Shown here piece after piece: positions 55,640-64,000 of a stretch of DNA of 64,000 nt (its first letter is position 1; the number at the start of each line of letters is the position of its first letter). Source of the stretch: Carnegiea gigantea (Eukaryota; Streptophyta; Magnoliopsida; Caryophyllales; Cactaceae); contig JAKOGI010000146.1 of assembly GCA_029747015.1 (NCBI GenBank), forward strand, positions 526,001-590,000, written 5' to 3'. Position numbers and translations under genes: made by a program. The notes under the pieces were generated by a model. The model was not told the origin of the DNA. It saw only the letters and a program-made list of their open reading frames with translations, and did no database searches.

Positions 55640-57000
55640 GGGCAGATTTGGATCCTGGCTGTGAAACCTGCCTAGACCAGAACAGGGGTTCAGAACTACC
55701 CCAGGATCTCTCCAGGTATCAAACGTATACCCAAATTTTGTGCCAAGCTAAAGAAACCAATAAGGCTCAAGCTAGGAAACTAGAACTAGCTCAACTAGTG
55801 AAAATGATGGAAAAAATGCGAACTAGATTGGATGAGAGTGATAAGAAGATAGAATTGACAACCACTATCTCCAAACTCTTATCAAGAACGCCCCAGAAGG
55901 GAAAGATGAGAAACCTCACAATGGAGGAGCACAAGATGATTAGAAGAAGCAAGAAGAAGAGGGAAAGAGCACTCCTCAAGTCGATCCACGAGTAGATCAA
56001 ATGGAATAACTGCTTAAGGAATCCATTATGTTTAATAATTACTTTTATGACTGCGCAAGATTCACTTTAGTCTGAAAAGGGAAATTACCCCCAAAATTCC
56101 CTATGCTCTACATCAAGTTGCATGGAACTAAAAGTCCTCACTATCATCTAAAGTATTTTCTTAGTATAATGACTTAAAAAGGAATTGAGAAGGATATTTT
56201 CCATATCATAATTCCTTAGACATTCGAGAAGGATGTGATGACGTGGTATAACGCAATGGACCTATGAAAGGTCATGAATTAGGATGATATTTGTGGGGAG
56301 TTCTTAGGGAGCTCTTACATCAATATTCATACAATGTTGACCTTTTAATCACACTCAGAGACCTAGTGTTGATCAAGTAAGAAGAAAAAGAAGGATTTTC
56401 TAACTACCTTGTAAGACGGAGGGCAAAGACCACTCACACCGTGGGTCGATCTTAGAGAGCCGACCAAGTGAGACTATTCATCAAGAACCTCCAACCCACA
56501 TATAGATAACACATGTGATTAGAGGCATTTGAAAATTTCACTACACTAAGGAATGTAGGTATGTTGGTAAAAGAAGAGTTAGCTGAGGAAACGCCTACCT
56601 GAGACACTAATGTTTGGAACTACAATGATCAGAATAGGGACAAGAAAGACAATGGCTCCATCAAATATACCCGTATTGGAACCACATATATTCAAGCACT
56701 AGAATGCTTGCTTTCTAAAGGTAGGTTCAAAGTTATGCCAATCAAATCAGGGATAAAAAATACAAAGAATTGGGACTAGAATAAGTATTGCAAATATCAT
56801 TGATCAAGGGGCCATGCTACTGATGATTCTCGGGCCTTTAATAAGTTAGAAAGCATGTTCAAGTTAGGGCTGCTTCCTGTACCTAAAGTTGCTCAAACAC
56901 CTAACAATTACAAGCAGCCTACTTGGATTCACATGATAGCATTTTAGCCATTTTAGACTGTCAAAGACACGAGTGGGACCCATTTATCTATATAGTAAGT
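55640..57000 (+). pseudogene. Ty3/gypsy gag relic without pol
   Basis: The frame 55648-55995 has LAQLVKMMEKMRTRLDESDK (coiled coil) and a Lys/Arg-rich end. After stops the gag core follows at 56120-56560 with GTKSPHYHLKYFLS, FEKDVMTWYNAMDL, EGFSNYLVRRRAKTT and QVRLFIKNLQPTYR. The knuckle-like CKYH, RGHATDDSRAFNKLESMFKL and GLLPVPKVAQTPNN lie at 56795-56910, with the last Cys changed to Ser. No protease, RT or integrase lies downstream, so this is a gag-only or truncated element. Confidence 0.8.
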
Positions 57001-57640
57001 ATAGATAGATCCAAATCTAAGGTCCATACACCCTTGTATATCCATGAGTCAAGTTAAAGGAAAGCTTGCACATAAGAAACCTTAAGTTCTATCGAATTTA
57101 GAAAACGTAACGTGTCTTAAACCTATAGTCATTTGTTGAATCACAGAGTCACTCGCTTTCCTTTCTATCGTAAAACTAAGTCTGATGTAACCTTGATTTA
57201 TTAATAAAATCATTTTCCCCTAACATTTGATTGATTTAATATGATTACAATTTGTTGCCTGAATGTATGTCAGGATAATTAAGTCTTAATTTCTTGAGTT
57301 GATTAGTAAATGTTGTCGGTGCTGATAGGTAGTGATGAGGCCCATCGTATTGCATCACTATACCATCGCCCTCTGTAAAGATCAAACTCTCCCGGGATAC
57401 TATTCCCCACGAATGGCTAGGGTGCATGTGCTAGATACTTTTATGTTTTTTTTAGAAGTCAGATTAATTTATATTTTTTATTTTTATTTTTATTGCAGGC
57501 CAAGCAGAGCTAAGCTGTAGGTTTATGGGAGAATGGGCTTGGGCTTGGCCAAATAACTCAGCTGAGTTGCCTGGGCACTAGGTCCATCTCTCCTGGACTA
57601 GCCCCCAACAGTCTCCTCAGCTTGGCCCAGAATCCAAGTG
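57001..57640. other. Junction region with a partial direct LTR copy
   Basis: 57205-57380 repeats the 3' part of the LTR in plus orientation (TTGATTTAATATGATTACAA, then GATGAGGCCCATCGTATTGC). The rest up to 57640 has no recognised feature except an A/T-rich TTTTTATTTTTATTTTTATT stretch (57477-57497). Confidence 0.6.
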
Positions 57641-57649
57641 CGGGCCTGC

Positions 57650-59245
57650 TCTAGGATCCCGGGGGCTTCATGGGTTAGATCAGGTACCCTAATTCTGGTC
57701 CAGGCAGATTCTACAGCCTGGAACCCAATCTGTTTTCCTTCATCCAGGAGTACATGAACATATACCAAATTAAGAGAGGAAAGAATTAGTCTTTAGCCAA
57801 ATAGAGTTGCCAATGAGTTTTTAGGAAAGCTTACAAACCATGAAACTATTTGAAGCAGATCACATAGATAGGGTTACTTAAGGGACAACGAATGGACAAA
57901 GTAATGCTACTTCGAAGGGCTTTTAGAAAGGCCCGACTAGTCCCTAGTGTGGAGAGCCATCCTAACTCTTTGGTTTAAGGCTGAGGTTCTAGATTTGGGG
58001 GCGAATGTATGGTGATGTGATAGAGTGTACCCCATCAATGCCCATCATTACTGAGGACCTCTACTAATCAATATGGAAAATTAAAACTTAATTATACTAA
58101 CATATATTCATGCAACCAATTGAAATCATTCACATAATCATGCAAAAGGTACAAACTTTAATCCAATGCAAGCAACAGTAAAGTATATAAGCTACAATGG
58201 ATAGGGAACTACCTAAAGATTACATCTTTAGTAAGTTAGAATCAAAAATCATAAAAGAGGAATAGAGTAGAAGAGTATGGGAAAGATAGAGTTTTTGGCC
58301 CTCAGGATAACCCACTTGATTTATCTTGGAACACACCAGAGTGGTGCCTTCTTAATGGCTAACCCAATTCCATACCTTTAGTGTGTGAAGTATTTCTCTC
58401 TTAAATTTTCATGGTCTCCTCTCTCTAATGTTTTAATGCCTCATTCTTACCTAATTGATGGCAAACTGATGCCATACTAATGCCAATTCATTTCATCCCT
58501 AACCCTTAGGGGTATCCCCCTATTTGTAGTAGTTGAGGGATAGTCTGAATTAGTTTAGAATTAGGAGACCTAATCCTGGTCCCTTAAGGTTAATAGTTAT
58601 AGTAATTCAACCAGGATTCTTCCTAGTTAGTCTTGGTAAACTAATCAGCTTAGAATTCTAGTTAATACATCCCATTTAGCGTAAGAGGACTCAAAGAGTG
58701 GGAGTCTAGTCGAGTTCCCAACTAGAGGACTTGGCCTATTCCTTGGAAGCAGGAACCTGCTTAGGTTCTTAGGCTGGGTTGTAGACTACCCAACTTGTTT
58801 GGCCATAACTTTCATGTCCAGGTTCCGCTTTGAGTGATTCTTTTTTTCGTTCAAAGCCAATTAGTCTAGTTTCTAATAAAACTACTTTCATTATTTTTAG
58901 ACACATTTGGAAGAATATATAAGCAAAATAGTAAATAGGTGTCATTTGCAGCACAAGCTAAAATACCTTTTTCGTTACTTATCCTACTTTGGTGCATAAT
59001 ATGTTATTAGAAAGCTTATTCAATGAATAATGTTAGTACATAAGCTCAATAATTTTATGTTCTCTATAGTGGATCTCAACCGGACGGCCAACATTGTCAA
59101 TTAGGGCCTATTTGGGCTTCTTAGGCTCTCTTAGCCTTTTGGACTTAAATACGATGATTGCTCTGTGGGCCCCAAGTGCACAAGTTGGGACATAACTTTC
59201 ATCATTAGGAAATTAAAAATAAGATGTTATTTTTAGGTGTCTACA
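57650..59245 (-). repeat. Second LTR plus leader of the same family, opposite orientation
   Basis: The minus strand starts TGTAGACACCTAAAAATAAC at 59245 and matches 54441-55720 along its length: TTTCATGTCC..TTTGAGTGAT, AGCAAAATAGT.AATA, TTTTATG.TC..TA.AGTGGAT, the LTR end near 58010, then leader text such as CTAAAAACTCATTGGCAACT and GCCTGGACCAGAATTAGG near gag start. Together with 54441-55720 it forms a large inverted repeat with arms of about 1.3-1.6 kb. Confidence 0.8.
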
Positions 59246-59344
59246 ACTAGCCACCATTTTGGCCAAGTTGGGGCAAGGCAAAGGTCAAAGTAGTCACTTC
59301 CTTTAACTATCTCTCTGGCTATGTAGAATCTATGGCTTAGGAGT

Positions 59345-60045
59345 AATTATCTTATTGTGTCTTTGAAGCAGCAGACCTTCATGCGGGTTAAGCTTAATTA
59401 TGTTCCTATGTCATTGGAGCGGCGAACCTTCAAATGGGTCAGGCTTAATTATCTTCTTGTATTGCTAAAGCAATGAACCTTCATACAGGTTAGGCTTAAT
59501 CATCTTCCTATGCCACTAGAGCACCGAACCTTCATGTGGGTTATGCTTAATTATCTTCTTTTGTTAATGGAGCAGTGAACATTCATGTGCATTAGGCTTA
59601 ATCATCTTTCTATGTCGCTGGAGTAGCGAACCTTCATGTGAGTTAGGCTTAATCATCTTCTATGTTACTTGAGCAGCAAACCTTTATGCATGTCGGGCTT
59701 AATTATCTCCCTATGTTGCTCGAGCAGCGGATCTTCATGTGGGTCGGGCAAAATTATCTTCATATATCACTGGAGCAGTGAACCTTCATGCGGGTTAGGC
59801 TTAATAATCTTCCTGTGTCACCGAAGCTGTGAACCTTCATGCGAGTCAGGCCTAATTATCTTCTTTTGTCACAAGACCAGTGAACCTTCATGCGAGGTTA
59901 GGCTTAATTGTCTTCCTATGTCACTAGAGTAGCGGGTCTTCATGTGCATCAGGCTCAATTATCTTCCTGTGTTTCTGGAGCAACGAACCTTTATACGGAT
60001 TAGGCTGATCCCTATATCACTAGAGTTATGGACCTTCTCATAGGT
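59345..60045. repeat. ~60-bp tandem array, about 12-13 units
   Basis: The unit by eye is GAGCAGCGAACCTTCATGTG plus GGTTAGGCTTAATTATCTTC plus CTATGTCACT. Units differ at several positions. The Cys/Ser/Gly-rich frame at 59669-59932 is a translation of this repeat, not a gene. Confidence 0.92.
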
Positions 60046-62640
60046 CATGCTAATTTTATTGACTCAGTTCCGGCTTCTGACTTAGATGAATACCTTCCTA
60101 TGCATTCTATTAATTTGTACATGTATGCTTTGGATGCTCCTAGATGTCGATTACTCATGTTTTTGATTTTGCTTTGGCTTCTTCCTCTTTTGTAATTTCA
60201 ACAGAAACACTACCATGTGATGGTACGAACCCGGCCGGGTTCATTGACCACCTTTCTTGCTTTTAGTTTTTCCTCTTTGTTTGCATGATTGTATTCTTTT
60301 GATGATCTTAATTTGCTCTACACATAGGGATCCCAATTGAGTCCCATGCCTTGTCTTGTATGCTTGTTTTTCTTCTTTTTACCAAGTGCTTGACTCTTTG
60401 TAGAGGCAATATGCCCATGTGAATGGTAGGGAAGCCTGAAGATCTGTGACCAGACCCTGAGAACTTGGTGGCATCTAAACATGAAGACCTATAGTTAGAT
60501 CCTTGTGAACTTATTAGCATTTGAGCCTAAAGATTGATCCTTGAGAACTTTATAATATGAGATATTAAGGCGTGAATCCTTTGAGTTTGACCCCTTTTTT
60601 TACTGCTTGAGCGTTGAAATCATCACTTTCCAATGGGAGATTGTGCAATGTGAAGATGTTCTGGACATTGAGACATCCTTTTTTGTTAAGATAAAGAGGT
60701 TGAGGCGCGTTCTATGCCTATCCCTTCCTATGCGGTTACTGTGAAGGCTAATGTCACTCTTCTTCAATTCGAGGTTTCCTAGTGATCAGGGCGGGGACGG
60801 TCTAACAAATAGGTTAAAGATATATGCATTGACGTTGGTGCTCTTGCTAGCCTGAGTAGGACTATGTAGGCGTGATGACTATGCAGACTCAATTGTGCTG
60901 ATTACACAGACATGATTATGCTGTAACATCATATCCATATAGGTCTCGTACTACGTTTAGGGTTCATTGGATAATGCCCAATTAAGGTATAAAAGACTCA
61001 TGGGTTAGGCACAGTGATGTTCTGTGGCTTAGGATGAGGGGGTAAAAAGTTAGGTGACCAATGGGTTTGGGCATCTCATGGGTTACAAGTTCCTAGAATA
61101 GGAAATCTTTCTTTCAATGGAAGGAATATCTTTTAATTTGCTAGTACTCACGTTCTGAAGAAGCCCCCGATTTTTGTTTATTATAATAGAAACCCTAGAT
61201 GTGTGAGAATAGTGATACTCGTATATGCTTTTGCTAGTTTTAGTAGCCCCCCGTCCAGTAGAGTAAATGTGATCCTTTCTATGTGGGGAAGATGCTTTTG
61301 TTGTTCCTGCCCAGAGTAGCCATTAGTTTAGCGCAAATAATATGGTCATCACCTTGTCGGGAAATATTTACTATTAAGAGAGCCCTAACTGTCCAGGAAA
61401 TGTAAAAGAGCCCCCCCTTCTGCATAACGGGTTAGGGCCTATTTAGAAAGACTAAGAATATGGAGTAAATATTTACTCTTAAATTTTTAGTCATGGTTGA
61501 GATCAAGAGCCCTGAATTTTGGAATGGAGGTGAGGTTAGAGGCTATGATGATTGAGAAGTAGTGGTAAAATGGGTAAATTATTTGTCCAAGTCAATTTGA
61601 TGGGAGTAATCAATGGAATGCTTCTTTGTCCTCTCAAAACGAAGTTTTTATTTCCACTCTCCCTTTGCTTAGTACATCATTTCAAGTTTTCGGGCCATCC
61701 ACTGTTTATTCTCTCTTTTTTTAGAGACTAAAGGGCTTAATTCAGACGTCTCTTTATGGAAAAGAATCTTCATGGTCGGGCCTCACAGGGTTTACCTGCA
61801 TTTCAAGCCAATTATAGTGTAACAGTAAGAAGATACAGCTTAAAGGGGGGACACCATGAGAGGGACTTTTTAAGGGACACTTCTAGGTTAAGGCACCTAC
61901 AGAAAGGAATCAGCGTGAAGGTTCAAACAACTCTTATGAAATCCCTAAGTGTGCATGGCTGATGAAGTTAGTGTAAATCAATAATTTCTTTCTTTTCTCA
62001 TCGTTCTTGTTTTCAAACTCTTCTTTATTCTCTTTTTTCTTTTTCTTTTTTCTTTCTGGATGTGACCATTTGTTCCAAACCTTCTCTTATTTTATTGCTG
62101 ATTCATATTAATATGGCCTATGACACACTCCCACTCCCTGGTTAGCTCAGATATGGTTACAAAAGAGATAGGCTTCTTTGAAGGCTCAAAAGGGCTCTAA
62201 GTGGGAACTTATCAAGTTTAGTACATGTATTAATCCGATTGCAAAATGAGGTCCCTATCCTAAGCATGTCCTTAAACCTGCATCACTTATTGGAAAGAAG
62301 TCTTTGATTTTTTTCTTTTCTAGATGATAGATTGGAATCCTTAGTCCTTTTTTAATTTATGTTTGTCTCCTTTTGCATAGCTTCCCTTGTTAGGCTTTCA
62401 AGCTAGCCCCTCTTTTTCTTTTCTTTTTTTCACCCTAAATTCATCATAGGATAGAAGCATTCTATAAAAAAGAATATAAGAATGTGCATAAAAACTAACG
62501 GAGGAGATGATTTTATTAATAAGTTAATGTTACATCACACTTGGATTTACGATGGAAAGAAAGCGAAGGACTCTGAGACTCAACATATGACTATAAGCTA
62601 AGTATTAAATGCATGTGATTAAAACGTGTCAGAGCTCAAG
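60046..62640. other. Non-coding sequence, probably LTR-element interior
   Basis: No domain could be recognised in any frame. Pyrimidine-rich tracts occur at 62000-62060 and 62405-62435. Position between the tandem array and a minus-strand gag suggests that it belongs to the same retrotransposon family, but this is not shown. Confidence 0.4.
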
Positions 62641-62749
62641 GCCTCTTATGTGGAGGTTTCGGGTCTTACATTCAGCTATAGATATGTCTCACTTTTCAGT
62701 TCAGTGGTCTGAAATAGCTGGGATGCCTATGATGTAAATCCAAGTAGGT

Positions 62750-63830
62750 TACAACCATTATTGGGTGTTCTGAGCAGATTCAGATAAAGGAAGCTCTCCT
62801 GACTTGAACATGCCTTCTAACTTGTTCTCGAAGGCCTGAGAATCCTTAGTCTCATTGCCCCTTGCTTTGTGATATTTGCAGTTGGGCTTCCTTGTGTTTT
62901 CTGTCTATGGTCTGATGGGGGAAGGTTGATCATACCTTTGGAAAGCATGCATTCTATTTCTTAAGTGGAGTTGCCCAAAGTTGACCCGACACGATTACCA
63001 ACCCGAACCAAATGTGAAATTAAGCAAGTTTGGACAAAGATTTCCAACCCATTTAATTAAATGGGTTAAACATTTTACCGTTTAATTAATTGAGTTAGGT
63101 TCAGGTTGAGAATTTTGACACGAAAATAATACCTATTTAACCCGTTTTATTAAATGGGTTAAAAAAGTTGACTCATTTATCCAATTTTACCATCTATTTT
63201 TTGATAAAAATTGTGAAAACATAGAGTTTATGTTTCAGGATTATGATTCTTGTTGATCGTGGGCAATGGTTGCATTACGATGATATACTAAACTCAAGAG
63301 ATTGATTTGTAGCACTCAATAATCATATTTTAGTCAAAATATCAAGTGGTAAACGGGTAATAGGATAACTTGAACTTAATCCGTTCATATTAAATTGGTT
63401 AATGGGTAAACTTTAGGTCAGCCCATTTAAAAAATAAATGGGTATGGTCAGGGTTTTTGATCTGTTTAATAAATGGGTTAGGTTCAGGTTTAGGATTTCT
63501 CAACCTGCTTATGTTTGCCACGAACACGAACTCAACCCGACATAACCTCTTTGACAGCATGTGGAGCCAATAGGGGTGTAGTTGGTATATCATTCTTGAG
63601 CATGCACCTCCTTGCTTGTGGAGCCATTGTCCCTCTTATCCCTATTCTGATAGTTGTCCTTCCTATTGCTAGTGGCTTCGGTGGGTGTGGTCTTGATAAT
63701 GGTTTAGAGTGTAGTGGCCATCAGTGCTATCTTCTTCTCACTCTCATCCAGTGTGGTTTGTATTTTTTCCATTATCTTCATGAGTTGAGCAAGTTTGTTA
63801 CCTCCTGCCGTTGGGATTGGTGAAGTATCA
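62750..63830 (-). pseudogene. Second gag relic of the same family, interrupted by an insertion
   Basis: The minus strand near 63800-63700 encodes LAQLMKIMEKIQTTLDESEK, nearly the same as LAQLVKMMEKMRTRLDESDK at 55.8 kb. Near 62885-62770 it has NCKYHKARGNETKDSQAFEN and KLEGMFKSGELPLSESAQNT, the homologue of the knuckle region at 56.8 kb, with the knuckle His changed to Asn and the last Cys to Ser. The gag core between is largely missing or replaced by the ACCCGAC-rich segment 62972-63540. Confidence 0.75.
62972..63540. repeat. ACCCGAC-rich insertion in the gag relic
   Basis: Starts near AGTTGACCCGACACGATTAC and ends near GAACTCAACCCGACATAACC. Inside are several TTTAATTAAATGGGTTAA-type words and GGTTCAGGTT. 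It is the same family as 6290-6510. The repeated CCCATTTAATTAAATGGG is palindromic. It is likely a non-autonomous DNA element; target duplication not resolved. Confidence 0.55.
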
Positions 63831-64000
63831 GATGTTGACTTAGATTTGACTTTGACCCGACTGGTGGAGTCCATTGGACACTTCTCGAGACAAAAGTCTC
63901 ACCGTTTGTGAACTCCGCTCATATACCTTTGTTTTCCATATCTTGAGAAATAAGGTAATAATTTAGAGAGGTGGAATTTATAAGTGGTTAAACATGCTGG
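63831..64000. other. Window end, no feature
   Basis: Short stretch upstream of the second gag relic with no recognised feature. Confidence 0.4.

Noticed and set aside
59669..59932. Cys/Ser/Gly-rich frame as a secreted small peptide gene
   Set aside because: Translation of the 60-bp tandem array.
1..64000. CRISPR arrays, rRNA and tRNA genes
   Set aside because: The tandem arrays have no spacer/repeat pattern of CRISPR type, and no cloverleaf or rRNA sequence was noticed. A tRNA scan was not possible.

Overview
This window looks like a repeat-dominated block of a flowering-plant nuclear genome. It holds plant-type CACTA (En/Spm), Tat- and Athila-lineage Ty3/gypsy, L1-like LINE and Au-like SINE sequences, together with what looks like an integrated plant pararetrovirus. 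Introns are AT-rich with GT-AG borders. I found no intact host protein-coding gene, no tRNA or rRNA gene and no CRISPR array. Nearly every recognisable reading frame is a transposable-element gene broken by stops and frameshifts, and many of the stops look like C-to-T decay.

Layout. 1-694 is the end of a CACTA element that starts outside the window. 695-7521 is old sequence with a possible MITE, a decayed LINE (about 1440-3890), a TA microsatellite and a TATA-like site. 7525-15501 is a structurally complete CACTA element flanked by TTA target duplications; it holds both classical genes on the minus strand. About 15560-22560 is a minus-strand relic resembling an endogenous caulimovirid. It has a tRNA-Met-type primer site, coat/zinc-knuckle, protease, RT and RNase H remnants in order, then a TATA box and a poly(A) signal. 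A 120-bp SINE with a perfect 13-bp target duplication sits inside the coat region.

23578-52442 is one 28.9-kb nested structure: a Tat-lineage Ty3/gypsy retrotransposon on the minus strand, with matching LTRs and a perfect AAAAG target duplication. Its gag is split by a 4.5-kb LTR-like insertion (47164-51638). Its 3' part is split by a complete Athila-lineage element (29078-40290, perfect AAGGC duplication). Between the Tat integrase and its 3' LTR lies a set of genes running antisense to gag-pol. There are two copies of an unrecognised small ORF, and one larger intron-containing ORF with a domain resembling 'putative gypsy type transposon' and a coiled coil. Each of the three units is followed by GC-rich hairpin-forming repeats, degenerate after the first and clear ~60-bp tandem arrays after the other two. 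This is the most unusual feature of the window.

52448-54440 is old flanking DNA. 54441-59245 has two opposed copies of another LTR family, giving an inverted repeat with arms of about 1.3-1.6 kb around a gag relic without pol. A ~60-bp tandem array (59345-60045) follows. A second, minus-strand gag relic of the same family (62750-63830) is interrupted by an ACCCGAC-rich insertion.

Reconstructed order of insertion: the flanking DNA is oldest, then Tat, then Athila and the 4.5-kb LTR inside Tat. The CACTA insertion is later than the DNA now split between 7521 and 15505. All calls come from reading the sequence; no database search was run.
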